64,000 nucleotides of DNA from an uncultured Bacteroidota bacterium. GTDB taxonomy: Bacteria > Bacteroidota > Bacteroidia > Flavobacteriales > Flavobacteriaceae. Made by a program: the position numbers and the translations under genes. This document shows positions 45,665-58,232 of this stretch, in pieces (position 1 is the first letter of the stretch; every line of letters starts with the position of its first letter). The notes below the pieces were generated by a model that worked only from the letters and a program-made list of their open reading frames with translations, was not told the DNA's origin and did no database searches. The stretch is taken from assembly GCA_902609035.1 (NCBI GenBank), contig CACLQG010000003.1, forward strand, positions 1-64,000, in the 5' to 3' direction.

Positions 45665-48000
45665 TAACTTTTTATTTTGAGTTTTGCAAAACGCAAGAGG
45701 AGATACTTTTTTCCTACCCCTGTAAAATCAATTAGAGCTTTCTTATCATTAGCTATTCCTTCAATTGATAGAACTTTTCCATAGCCAAATCTGGCGTGTT
45801 CGACTTTCATACCCTCATTTAGCTTTAATATTTGAGTTGTAAGAAGAGCTGTTTTAGAGGTTTCTTCAGTATCTATTTTTATGAGTTTTCCCAATTTATT
45901 TTTACTCTGTGCAGTATTTTTTTTCGAGTATGCAAGTTTATCCCTTGATAATTTTTTGGGAGAATCTAACCCGCCAAAAATTGCCTTATCAACCATGGGT
46001 TTAAAAACATAATTATCTCTGGGGATTATATAATCTATGTACTGATCATCCATTTCTTCAATGAATCGGCTCGGTTCTGCCTCAACCAGATTCCCCCAAC
46101 GATATCGAGTAAGGGTATAAGTCAAGACAGCCCTTTCCTCTGCTCGAGTTAATGCAACATAAAATAACCTTCGCTCTTCTTCCAATTCGCTCCGTGTATT
46201 TAGACTGAGCGCAGAGGGAAATAAGTCTTCTTCCATGCCCACTATAAAAACAACGGGAAATTCTAAACCTTTAGATAGGTGGATAGTCATCAAATAGACA
46301 AAATCTTCACTCCCCTCTTTTTCAATATCAAAATCGGTTGCCAACGCTACATCCTCCATAAACTCGGATAAACTTCCTGAAGTGTCAGCAAGTTCTCTTT
46401 GACCTTCTACAAAATCTCTTATACCGTTAAGTAATTCCTCTATATTCTCTACTTTGGAAACCCCTTCAGGGGTTCCATCTTTTTTTAATTCCAGTACCAT
46501 ACCACTTTTTTTGGCTATTAAATCGGCAATTTCAAATGCATTGGATTTTTGGTTTGCTATTTGTAAACTTAAAATAAAATTGACAAAACCTTCAAGTTTT
46601 TTTAGGGTACCTGAATTCAAGGATAGATTGAGATTTCGAACGTTTTGAAGTGTTTCAAATAGTGAAAGATTATTATTTTTAGCCCCGATTATCAATTTGT
46701 CTAGAGTCGCTTGCCCTATACCTCTTGCGGGATAATTAATTACCCTTTTTAGGCTTTCCTCGTCTTTGGGATTGATAATAAGTCGAAAATATGCTAACAA
46801 ATCTTTTATTTCTTTTCTTTGGTAGAACGAGAGACCACCATAAATCCGATAAGGAATGTCTCGCTTTCTTAGTGCATCCTCAATTGCTCTGGATTGTGTA
46901 TTGGTTCGATACAATATGGCAAATTCGTTGTTTTGGCGTTGCTCCTGCATTTTAATCTCAAAAATTTGAGAAGCAACTTCCCTGCCCTCATCAGCATCGG
47001 TTGAACACCTTTGCACCTTAATTTTACTTCCCTCAAGATTAGAAGTCCAAACCACCTTCTCAATCTTATTTTTATTATGACTTATAATAGAATTGGCAGC
47101 ATTAACAATGTTTTTAGTTGAACGGTAGTTTTGTTCTAGTCGATAAAGCTTTACATCATGGTAGTCTTTTTGGAAATTCAGAATGTTATTAATATTTGCT
47201 CCACGAAATCCATAAATACTTTGTGCATCATCTCCTACCACACAAATATTCTGATATTTATCGGACAAAGCTCTTACAATCAAGTATTGAGAGTGATTGG
47301 TATCTTGATACTCATCCACAAGTATATAGCGAAAACGATCTTGATATTTAGCCAAAACTCTAGGGTGCATATTTAACAACTCATTGGTTTTAAGTAAGAG
47401 GTCGTCGAAATCCATTGCACCAGCCTTAAAACAACGCTCTACATATTCTTTGTAAATTTCTCCAAGCTTGGGTCTTCGTGACATTACATCAGCATCCTGA
47501 AGCTCTGGATCATTTAGATAGGCTTTAACAGTTATAAGACTATTTTTGAAAGATGAAATTCTATTTCTGATTTGTTTGAACTTGTATATGTCTTTATCAA
47601 GTCCCATTTCTTTGATTATGGCCGCAATCAACCGATTACTGTCTTGGGTGTCATAAATTGTAAAGTCTCTTTGAAAACCCAATTTATCAGCTTCTTGTCT
47701 AAGAATTCTTGCAAAGACGGAATGAAAGGTACCCATCCATAGGTTTTTGGCCTCTCCCTCCCCTACTAGTTCTACTATACGCGCTTTCATCTCCCGAGAA
47801 GCTTTATTCGTGAAAGTCAACGAAAGTATGGAAAAAGGATCTACGCCCTGTTTCATCAGATGGGCAATTCGATAGGTCAAAACACGGGTTTTACCAGAGC
47901 CAGCACCTGCAATTACCATTAATGGGCCATCCTTGTGCAGGACAGGCTCTAGTTGAGTTTCGTTCAATTCTTTTAAGTAATACGTGGTTATATTATTCAC
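45664..48000 (-). CDS. UvrD/PcrA-type superfamily 1 DNA helicase
   Basis: 3'-5' DNA helicase of repair and replication. The 778 residues contain motif I AGAGSGKTR (31-39), motif Ia SLTFTNKASREM, motif II DEYQDTNHSQ, motif III VVGDDAQSIYGFRGA, motif IV YRLEQNYRS, motif V MTIHLSKGLEFPVVF and motif VI VALTRAEERAVL. The C-terminus KVEHARFGYGKVLSIEG is the PcrA/UvrD Tudor-like domain that binds RNA polymerase. No nuclease domain. It lies directly upstream of tsaC on the same strand and is probably co-transcribed with it. Confidence 0.95.
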   Translation of the reverse strand: MNNITTYYLKELNETQLEPVLHKDGPLMVIAGAGSGKTRVLTYRIAHLMKQGVDPFSILSLTFTNKASREMKARIVELVGEGEAKNLWMGTFHSVFARILRQEADKLGFQRDFTIYDTQDSNRLIAAIIKEMGLDKDIYKFKQIRNRISSFKNSLITVKAYLNDPELQDADVMSRRPKLGEIYKEYVERCFKAGAMDFDDLLLKTNELLNMHPRVLAKYQDRFRYILVDEYQDTNHSQYLIVRALSDKYQNICVVGDDAQSIYGFRGANINNILNFQKDYHDVKLYRLEQNYRSTKNIVNAANSIISHNKNKIEKVVWTSNLEGSKIKVQRCSTDADEGREVASQIFEIKMQEQRQNNEFAILYRTNTQSRAIEDALRKRDIPYRIYGGLSFYQRKEIKDLLAYFRLIINPKDEESLKRVINYPARGIGQATLDKLIIGAKNNNLSLFETLQNVRNLNLSLNSGTLKKLEGFVNFILSLQIANQKSNAFEIADLIAKKSGMVLELKKDGTPEGVSKVENIEELLNGIRDFVEGQRELADTSGSLSEFMEDVALATDFDIEKEGSEDFVYLMTIHLSKGLEFPVVFIVGMEEDLFPSALSLNTRSELEEERRLFYVALTRAEERAVLTYTLTRYRWGNLVEAEPSRFIEEMDDQYIDYIIPRDNYVFKPMVDKAIFGGLDSPKKLSRDKLAYSKKNTAQSKNKLGKLIKIDTEETSKTALLTTQILKLNEGMKVEHARFGYGKVLSIEGIANDKKALIDFTGVGKKYLLLRFAKLKIKS

Positions 48001-48131
48001 AAATTAAAATTAAGAGAATAATTATAGCTTGTAAAGAACTCTTGCTTATAGTTATTCACACCTCTGATAATTTCGTGATATTATACAATCTTCTTTTATC
48101 CCAAATTAAAGGAAGTTTTAAACAATAGAAA

Positions 48132-48160
48132 TTGAATGACATCCAAAACGATTATTTTTG
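48132..48160 (+). promoter_or_regulatory. recG promoter
   Basis: TTG (48132-48134), an 18-bp spacer and TATTTTTG (48153-48160) make a full match to the Bacteroidota promoter (TTG, 17-23 bp, TAnnTTTG). The recG ATG follows 8 bp after the -7 element, so the leader is very short. Confidence 0.65.
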
Positions 48161-48168
48161 TGAAATAA

Positions 48169-50268
48169 ATGGATGCACTTCAAACCCCTATTGAATACTT
48201 AAAAGGCGTTGGCCCGAGTCGTGCCAAACTACTTAAAGAGGAATTAAACCTTTATACCTTTCAGGATTTACTGCACCTTTTTCCCCAACGGCACATAGAT
48301 CGATCAACCTTTTACAAAATCAAGGAATTACCGAGAAACTCATCAGAAGTCCAAATAAAAGGAGAAATTATAAAAACCCAAATGATACAACAGAAAAATG
48401 GAAAAAGACTGTTAGCCACTTTCTCTGATGGAGAGAACACTATGGAACTTGTATGGTTCCGAGGACATCAGTGGATTAAAGAAAGTCTGAAATCAAATAT
48501 TCCATATGTGATTTTTGGTCGACTCAACTGGTATGCCAACCGTCCCAATATGCCTCATCCAGAAATGGATACGCTGGAAAACTTTGACAAAGGTTTTTCA
48601 AAAAGCTTACAAGCCGTCTATCCAAGTAGCGAAAAATTGGTCTCTAAGGGAATATCTCAAAGGGTAATCATCAAAATGATGACCGAGCTATTGCAATCTA
48701 TGAAGAATCCTTTTGCCGAGACACTACCTGAAGATTTGCGCTCCAAATACAATTTAATCGATAAGCAAAACGCGTTAAAGAATATTCATTTCCCCATCGA
48801 TCAAAATGCCCTAACTGCTGCCGAAAATCGTTTAAAGTATGAGGAGTTGTTTTTCATTCAATTACAATTATTGATGAAAAATTTACAGCGTAAACAAAAA
48901 ATAAAAGGCTTTATTTTTCGAAAGGTAGGCAAACATTTTAATAACTTTTTTAATGAAAAATTACCCTTTGATTTGACTGAAGCCCAAAAACGGGTCATCC
49001 GCGAGATTCGAATGGATACGGGTAGTGGACAACAAATGAACCGATTACTTCAAGGTGATGTAGGATCAGGAAAAACGATAGTAGCTCTTATGGTAATGTT
49101 GATAGCTGCTGATAATGGTTTTCAGTCCTGTCTTATGGCACCAACGGAAATACTTGCCAAACAACATTTTCAATCGTTAAAATCCTTGATGGGTGATTTG
49201 GGAATATCCATTGCATTGTTGACAGGTAGCACCAAAAAAGCAGAAAGAAACGAACTAGCAATTACTTTGGAATCTGGTGATTTGAATATTTTGATTGGAA
49301 CCCATGCGGTAATTGAAGACAAGGTTAAGTTCAAGAACTTAGGTTTAGCCGTTGTTGATGAACAACACCGGTTTGGTGTGGCTCAAAGGGCCAAGCTTTG
49401 GCAAAAGAATGTGATTCCTCCGCATGTACTGGTCATGACAGCTACTCCTATTCCACGTACCTTGGCCATGAGTGTTTATGGTGATTTGGATATCTCCATT
49501 ATTGATGAGTTACCCCCAGGTAGGATAAAGGTAAAGACCCTACACAGATTCGATAGCAATCGTTTAAAAGTATTCAAATTTATTTCAGATGAAATCAAAA
49601 AAGGAAGACAAATCTATGTTGTTTACCCCTTGATCAAAGAATCTGAAAAAATGGATTACAAAGACTTAATGGATGGTTATGAGAGTATTTCTAGAGCCTT
49701 TCCTCCTCCCCAATTTCAAATCAGTATCGTTCATGGGAAGATCCCTGCAAAGGACAAGGACTATGAGATGGAACGTTTTATAAAAAAACAAACGCAAATT
49801 ATGGTAGCTACAACAGTTATTGAAGTGGGTGTTAATGTCCCCAATGCCTCTGTAATGGTGATTGAAAGTGCAGAACGCTTTGGTTTGTCTCAACTCCATC
49901 AATTACGAGGTCGGGTGGGGCGCGGAAATGATCAAAGTTACTGTATTCTGATGAGCGGTCATAAATTGAGTATAGAAGCCAAAACCCGTCTAGAGACTAT
50001 GACTTCAACGACCGATGGTTTTAAAATTGCAGAGGTGGACTTAAAACTAAGAGGTCCCGGTGACCTTATGGGTACTCAACAAAGTGGGGTTTTACAGCTT
50101 AAAATTGCTAATATAATTAAAGACAAAAAGTGGCTTATAAGCGCTCGAAATGATGCATTTGCCTTATTGCGTGATGACCCACAATTAAAAACAGAAAAAA
50201 ATATCCCATTAAGGCAAACCTTAGCCAAAATGAAAGCTTATCAAAACATATGGAATTACATCAGTTAG
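48169..50268 (+). CDS. recG: ATP-dependent DNA helicase RecG
   Basis: Branch-migrating helicase for stalled forks. The 699 residues carry the wedge OB domain (about 50-150, EVQIKGEIIKTQ, NRPNMPHPEM), helicase motif I LLQGDVGSGKTIVAL, motif II VVDEQHRFGVAQR, motif III MTATPIPRTLAMS, and the C-terminal motifs QLHQLRGRVGRG and TDGFKIAEVDLKLRGPGDLMGTQQSG, the TRG region unique to RecG. Length is normal. Confidence 0.96.
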   Translation: MDALQTPIEYLKGVGPSRAKLLKEELNLYTFQDLLHLFPQRHIDRSTFYKIKELPRNSSEVQIKGEIIKTQMIQQKNGKRLLATFSDGENTMELVWFRGHQWIKESLKSNIPYVIFGRLNWYANRPNMPHPEMDTLENFDKGFSKSLQAVYPSSEKLVSKGISQRVIIKMMTELLQSMKNPFAETLPEDLRSKYNLIDKQNALKNIHFPIDQNALTAAENRLKYEELFFIQLQLLMKNLQRKQKIKGFIFRKVGKHFNNFFNEKLPFDLTEAQKRVIREIRMDTGSGQQMNRLLQGDVGSGKTIVALMVMLIAADNGFQSCLMAPTEILAKQHFQSLKSLMGDLGISIALLTGSTKKAERNELAITLESGDLNILIGTHAVIEDKVKFKNLGLAVVDEQHRFGVAQRAKLWQKNVIPPHVLVMTATPIPRTLAMSVYGDLDISIIDELPPGRIKVKTLHRFDSNRLKVFKFISDEIKKGRQIYVVYPLIKESEKMDYKDLMDGYESISRAFPPPQFQISIVHGKIPAKDKDYEMERFIKKQTQIMVATTVIEVGVNVPNASVMVIESAERFGLSQLHQLRGRVGRGNDQSYCILMSGHKLSIEAKTRLETMTSTTDGFKIAEVDLKLRGPGDLMGTQQSGVLQLKIANIIKDKKWLISARNDAFALLRDDPQLKTEKNIPLRQTLAKMKAYQNIWNYIS

Positions 50269-50329
50269 AAAATGTGGTTAAGCATAGATTCTTATCTTTA
50301 CGAAGCTATTTATAAGTCATTCATTCTAG

Positions 50330-52750
50330 ATGAAAATATCATACAACTGGATCAAGCAGTCTCTTAACATAGATCTTCCCAAAGAGCAAGTATCTGAAAT
50401 ATTGACTGATTTAGGTTTGGAAGTTGAAGGCATTACTACATATGAATCTGTAAAAGGTGGCCTCAAGGGAGTGATTGTCGGTGAGGTATTGCGTTGTGAA
50501 CAACACCCAAATGCCGATCGTCTCTATGTAACAGAGGTCGATTTGGGATACAAGAAAGTACAGATCGTATGTGGTGCTTCAAATATTGCCCAAGGTCAAA
50601 AAGTAGCTGTTGCAACAGTTGGAACTTCTTTGTATAACAATGATGGTCAATCATTTTTTATTAAGAAAAGTAAAATCAGAGGAGAGGAAAGCCAAGGAAT
50701 GATTTGTGCTGAGGTTGAGCTAAGTCTTGGGTCTTCCCACGATAGGATCATGGTTTTGGATGCCGATTTGAAAAATGGCACCCCATGTAACGAAGTTTTT
50801 GATATCGAAATCGACACTGTTTTTGAAATTGGACTTACTCCCAACCGAGCAGATGCCATGAGTCATATGGGTGTTGCTCGTGATTTAAAAGCGTACTTTC
50901 AATTTAAGGGGATTGAATTTAAATGGACAATGCCCGTTACGGATCAATTCAAGACAGAACCTTCCAATAAAAAGTTCAAAGTTGATGTAGAAGCAAAAGA
51001 CAAATCACCTATATATATGGGGGTTACCATCACTAACTTGAAAATTAAACCTTCTCCCAATTGGATGCAAAATCGATTAAAAGCACTCGGCATATCCCCA
51101 AAAAATAATGTAGTGGACATCACCAATTATGTATTACACGACTTGGGACAGCCACTTCATGCCTTTGACTTAGACAAAATCAATGGAGGAATAGTTGTAA
51201 AAACTGTAGATCAAGGCACCCCCTTTGTTACATTAGATGGAGTGGAGCGAAAACTCCATTCGGAGGACTTGATGATTTGTGACCATCTAAACCCAATATG
51301 CATTGCGGGAGTATTTGGTGGACAGAAATCAGGAGTTAATGAGACCACTAAAAGTATATTTTTAGAAAGTGCCTATTTTGATCCCATTAGTGTGAGAAAA
51401 TCCGCTAAAAGACATGGATTAAACACAGATGCTTCATTTAGATTTGAACGAGGTATCGATCCAGAAATCACACTTTTTGCTCTCAAACACGCCGCCAATT
51501 TGATAATAGAATTGGCCGGAGGCATTGTTGAAGGTGAATTACATCAAATTAAACAAGATTTGCCCGAAAAATCAAAATTCATTTTGAGTTTTGAACAAAT
51601 CAATAAAACTATTGGAGAAGAAATTTCTAAAGATGATATATCTAATATTCTAACTGGACTTGAAATCAAAATTGAGGACTCTGATGAACAGGGAATGTTG
51701 ATTGAAATACCTCGATATAGAGTTGACGTTACCCGTCCAGCAGATGTGATAGAGGAGATTCTCAGACTATATGGATACAACAATATTCTTATTTCGGGGA
51801 TGTTAAATACTAATATGCCAAATTTTGAAAATTTGAATGATCACCAAATCTCAGAACGTATTTCCAATCAATTGGTGAGTTTGGGGTTTAACGAAATGAT
51901 AAATAACTCCATTTCAAATCCAGTATTTAATGAATTTTTAGAAGGTGTTCATTTTCAAAATGGGGTCAATATAATAAATCCTTTGGGCCAGGAACTTTCC
52001 CAAATGCGTGCTTCTCTCCTTACTGGGGCCCTTGAAGTGGTTGCTTTCAACCTCAATCGACAATCCAAATCACTAAAATTATTTGAGTTGGGTAAAACCT
52101 ATCACAAAGTGGAAAAAGGATTTAAAGAACAAAAATATCTCTCTTTGGTTATTACGGGTGATGTCTACAAAGAAAACTGGAATACCAGTACTAAACCTCA
52201 AATTTTTTATTATTTGAAAGGGATTATCAGTCAACTCATTCAAAAAAACTGCCCTCAGCATTGGGAGGAGAGCAGTTCAAACAAATATATTTTTTCAGAA
52301 GGACTTACTTATTCAAATAAAGGGATTTCACTTTTACACTTTGGTTTTCTTAAAAAAGGAATATGTCAAAAATTTGATATCGATCAAGATGTTCTTTATG
52401 CGGAAATCAATTTTGATGAGCTTTCTCAAAGAATAAGAAATAATACTATTAACTTTCAGGAGATCCCAAAATTCCCAATGGTAAGAAGAGATTTCGCACT
52501 TCTTCTTGATGTTTCTGTTCCTTTTGATGCGTTGAAAAATATCGCTTTGAAAACCGAAAAAAATATTCTCAATTCAGTCCAGCTTTTTGATGTATATGAA
52601 GGAAAAAATTTACCCAAAGGGAAAAAATCTTATGGTGTCAGTTTTTATTTTCAGGATACAAGAAAGACACTAACAGACAAATACGTAGATAAGGTGATGG
52701 GGAAATTCCAAGAGAAATTTGAAACTGAACTGGGAGCACAGTTACGTTAA
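50330..52750 (+). CDS. pheT: Phenylalanine--tRNA ligase, beta subunit
   Basis: Beta chain of the alpha2-beta2 synthetase. The 806 residues show the tRNA-binding OB domain (about 40-150, VGEVLRCEQHPNADRLYV), B3/B4 editing domain (about 210-385), B5 domain (about 405-480, YRVDVTRPADVIEEILRLYG), catalytic-like core (about 490-690) and the C-terminal FDX-ACB anticodon-binding domain (about 713-806, EIPKFPMVRRDFALLLD). pheS is not here; split genes are usual in this phylum. It follows recG after 61 bp; TATCTTTA near 50297 may be its own promoter. Confidence 0.96.
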   Translation: MKISYNWIKQSLNIDLPKEQVSEILTDLGLEVEGITTYESVKGGLKGVIVGEVLRCEQHPNADRLYVTEVDLGYKKVQIVCGASNIAQGQKVAVATVGTSLYNNDGQSFFIKKSKIRGEESQGMICAEVELSLGSSHDRIMVLDADLKNGTPCNEVFDIEIDTVFEIGLTPNRADAMSHMGVARDLKAYFQFKGIEFKWTMPVTDQFKTEPSNKKFKVDVEAKDKSPIYMGVTITNLKIKPSPNWMQNRLKALGISPKNNVVDITNYVLHDLGQPLHAFDLDKINGGIVVKTVDQGTPFVTLDGVERKLHSEDLMICDHLNPICIAGVFGGQKSGVNETTKSIFLESAYFDPISVRKSAKRHGLNTDASFRFERGIDPEITLFALKHAANLIIELAGGIVEGELHQIKQDLPEKSKFILSFEQINKTIGEEISKDDISNILTGLEIKIEDSDEQGMLIEIPRYRVDVTRPADVIEEILRLYGYNNILISGMLNTNMPNFENLNDHQISERISNQLVSLGFNEMINNSISNPVFNEFLEGVHFQNGVNIINPLGQELSQMRASLLTGALEVVAFNLNRQSKSLKLFELGKTYHKVEKGFKEQKYLSLVITGDVYKENWNTSTKPQIFYYLKGIISQLIQKNCPQHWEESSSNKYIFSEGLTYSNKGISLLHFGFLKKGICQKFDIDQDVLYAEINFDELSQRIRNNTINFQEIPKFPMVRRDFALLLDVSVPFDALKNIALKTEKNILNSVQLFDVYEGKNLPKGKKSYGVSFYFQDTRKTLTDKYVDKVMGKFQEKFETELGAQLR

Positions 52751-52827
52751 TAAAAAAATCAGCTTTTCTTTTTTAGCTTTTGCTAAAACATAATTTTATT
52801 CATAATTTTACAAAATGAAAAAGAAAG

Positions 52828-53505
52828 ATGATGATGAAATTCTTCCCTACTACTCAAATTGATCGTATCCTCGAAAAAATAGCTCAACAAGATGCTACTG
52901 CTGACTTTAATAAATTATTTAATTGTCACCACTCAAATTCCAACAGCACAAATGATTTTGATTTTGACCAACTGGATAGTAAAAAAATTTTCCACTTAGA
53001 ACAAATCAGAAAAGTTTGTATTGACTATCGATTAAGGTTTCTAGACTTAAAGTATTTTAAAGGTAATATCCCTATAGAAGGGATTGAAAAAATAATTCAA
53101 TTGGAAAAGGTGCACCAAACCACCCTTGATAATTTTAAAGTAATGGCACCTTCCGTACTTTTTAGGCTTAAGAAAACAGATGACCCTTTATTATTCGTTC
53201 CTCTTGGAAATAATTATTTCTATCTCATTCACAAATGGGGCAATGATCTTTCATTCTTCAGAAAAGCTTGGGCATGGCCATTCAAGAATATTTGGAACCT
53301 ATTGATTGCTGTCTTGATTGTAAGTTTTTTTACAACCCTTGTGACACCTTATCAAATCTTTACTAAAACACCCACATCTTCTACTTTTTGGATGTTGTAC
53401 TTCTTTATGTTTAAGGCAATTGCTTCTATAGTACTATTCTATGGCTTTGCCTTAGGAAAAAACTTTAACCCAGCGATTTGGAATAATCGTCATGATAAAA
53501 CCTAA
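52828..53505 (+). CDS. Unknown membrane protein
   Basis: I do not recognise this 225-residue protein. The N-terminal half (1-145) is soluble and charged, with a helical stretch LEQIRKVCIDYRLRFLDLKY; the C-terminal part has two hydrophobic helices (about 155-177, IWNLLIAVLIVSFFTTLVTP; and about 187-208, FWMLYFFMFKAIASIVLFYG), so it is probably an inner-membrane protein with a cytosolic head. The start MMMKFF is the first of three ATGs; an earlier out-of-frame ATG (52815) gives only 16 codons. It follows pheT, with TAATTTTA at 52803-52810 as a weak promoter. Confidence 0.7.
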   Translation: MMMKFFPTTQIDRILEKIAQQDATADFNKLFNCHHSNSNSTNDFDFDQLDSKKIFHLEQIRKVCIDYRLRFLDLKYFKGNIPIEGIEKIIQLEKVHQTTLDNFKVMAPSVLFRLKKTDDPLLFVPLGNNYFYLIHKWGNDLSFFRKAWAWPFKNIWNLLIAVLIVSFFTTLVTPYQIFTKTPTSSTFWMLYFFMFKAIASIVLFYGFALGKNFNPAIWNNRHDKT

Positions 53506-53763
53506 TTGACTCAATTAATTCAAAAATATATCAAACTTTATAGTGTAACCCACATCAATAATTTGGCCTTCGTTTAAGCCATGCAAGTTTCAGGGATCAT
53601 TCCTGTTGGAAAAGAAACAAAGGTAATTTTTTTGATTGGCAGGCTTTGGAAGCATGACTGAAGATTAAACGCTATGGGTTCATCAAGAAGAGAAGGAAAA
53701 AGCTTTAAAGAATCTTAAGCCCCAATTTATTTAACTTTTCCAATATTTTTTATTTTTGTCGCT
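53506..53763 (+). pseudogene. Gap with a probable decayed gene of unknown family
   Basis: Reading the plus strand through frame changes gives a protein-like run: AMQVSGIIPVGKETKV (from 53578), then FDWQALEA in a second frame, then MTED and, after a stop, TLWVHQEEKEKALKNLKPQF up to a TAA near 53730. The last part is clearly protein-like and ends at a natural-looking C-terminus. I cannot name the family. No other feature is seen apart from the DUF2490 gene start downstream. Confidence 0.4.
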
Positions 53764-54462
53764 ATGAAAAATTGGTTTTATTTAATCTCACTGATTTTTT
53801 TGTGCCTGCCCAACCCATCTCAAGCTCAAACGGACCCCGATGAATTGGGAAGTTGGTATATATATGTATTCAATACTCGATTCAAAAAAGACAGCCTCTT
53901 GGGGATACAGGGCGATATTCAGCACAGAAATTTCAATATTATTGGCGATTTACAACAGTTACTTATTAGAGGGGGTTTTACCTATATGCCCAATGAGAGT
54001 CATTTGAAGCTTACCGCGGGATATGCCTATATCAAAACTGGAACTCAAGGGGATAGTCATAAAAGTATAATCGAAAATCGGTTTTATCAAGAAACCTCAT
54101 TTCCTATACAATTGGGTAAAAGAATTTTTTCTAACCATCGCTTTCGATATGAAATTCGTTTTGTAGATAATCAAGATTTCAGAACCCGGTATCGCTACAG
54201 TTTATTTATAAATATTCCTCTTAATAAAATTAAAATTGAACCCAAAACACTTTATCTTGGGTTCTATAATGAGATCTTTATCAATGGGCAAAGGAAAATA
54301 GCAAATGGAAAAATAGTGCCTTTTTTTGATCGAAATCGACTTTATGCGGCTTTTGGCTATGTATTAAAAAAAGGATTAAAAACACAATTTGGAATTATGA
54401 GACAAACTTCAAATAATTTTGGTAAAAACCAATTCCAACTGAGTTTACACCATACTCTTTAG
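53764..54462 (+). CDS. DUF2490 outer-membrane beta-barrel-like protein
   Basis: A 232-residue exported protein: signal peptide MKNWFYLISLIFLCLPNPSQA, with cleavage likely after SQA (21), then DUF2490 features, including DELGSWYIYVFNTRFKKDSL, GDIQHRNFN, LLIRGGFTYM, LKLTAGYAYIKT and ENRFYQETSFPIQ. Alternating hydrophobic strands suggest a small beta-barrel in the outer membrane. The ending RQTSNNFGKNQFQLSLHHTL is typical. Function unknown. It converges with the ABC-F gene (3 bp apart). Confidence 0.85.
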   Translation: MKNWFYLISLIFLCLPNPSQAQTDPDELGSWYIYVFNTRFKKDSLLGIQGDIQHRNFNIIGDLQQLLIRGGFTYMPNESHLKLTAGYAYIKTGTQGDSHKSIIENRFYQETSFPIQLGKRIFSNHRFRYEIRFVDNQDFRTRYRYSLFINIPLNKIKIEPKTLYLGFYNEIFINGQRKIANGKIVPFFDRNRLYAAFGYVLKKGLKTQFGIMRQTSNNFGKNQFQLSLHHTL

Positions 54463-54465
54463 AAA

Positions 54466-57560
<3,095 letters not shown>

Positions 57561-57562
57561 GG

Positions 57563-58216
57563 TTAATTCCCCTTTTTGTAATCCTCCAAAAATTTTCTAA
57601 GACCGCTATCTGTTAAAGGGTGTTTTAATAAACCCATAATAGCATTTAGAGGTCCAGTTATTACATCTGCTCCTATTTTGGCACAATCGATGATGTGCAT
57701 AGTATGACGAATGGAAGCCGCTAAAATTTCTGTTTCAAATGAATAGTTGTCATAAATTTCTCTAATTTCATTGATTAAAGACAATCCATCGGTAGAAATA
57801 TCGTCCAAACGACCAATAAATGGTGAAATATAATTAGCTCCCGCTTTTGCCGCCAATAAAGCTTGACCGGCTGAGAAAATTAAGGTACAATTCGTCTTAA
57901 TATTATGATCCGAAAAATATTTTAATGCTTTTACCCCGTCTTTTATCATAGGTATTTTAACCACTATTTGGGGATGTAATTCAGCCAATTGTTCTCCTTC
58001 CCTGACCATGCCCTCAAAATCCACAGAAATGACTTCAGCAGAAACATCTCCTTTTACAGATTTACAAATATCTACATAGTGTTTAAGGATGTTATCTGCC
58101 CCTGTAATACCCTCTTTGGCCATTAGAGATGGATTAGTGGTTACACCATCCAGAACACCAAGATCATGAGCCTCTTTTATTTGCTCTAAGTTGGCAGTAT
58201 CAATAAAAAATTTCAT
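57563..58216 (-). CDS. Transaldolase / fructose-6-phosphate aldolase family
   Basis: TIM-barrel class I aldolase of the small transaldolase group. The 217 residues start MKFFIDTANLEQIKEAHDLG and include VTTNPSLMAKEG (26-37), the Schiff-base lysine K87 in VVKIPM, and TNCTLIFSAGQALLAAKAGA (108-127). This size (subfamily 3B) has transaldolase activity in most bacteria; fructose-6-phosphate aldolase is the alternative. It is 16 bp downstream of the SDR gene on the same strand and converges with the preceding lipoprotein gene (stops 2 bp apart). Confidence 0.9.
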   Translation of the reverse strand: MKFFIDTANLEQIKEAHDLGVLDGVTTNPSLMAKEGITGADNILKHYVDICKSVKGDVSAEVISVDFEGMVREGEQLAELHPQIVVKIPMIKDGVKALKYFSDHNIKTNCTLIFSAGQALLAAKAGANYISPFIGRLDDISTDGLSLINEIREIYDNYSFETEILAASIRHTMHIIDCAKIGADVITGPLNAIMGLLKHPLTDSGLRKFLEDYKKGN

Positions 58217-58232
58217 GTAGAATAGATTAAGA

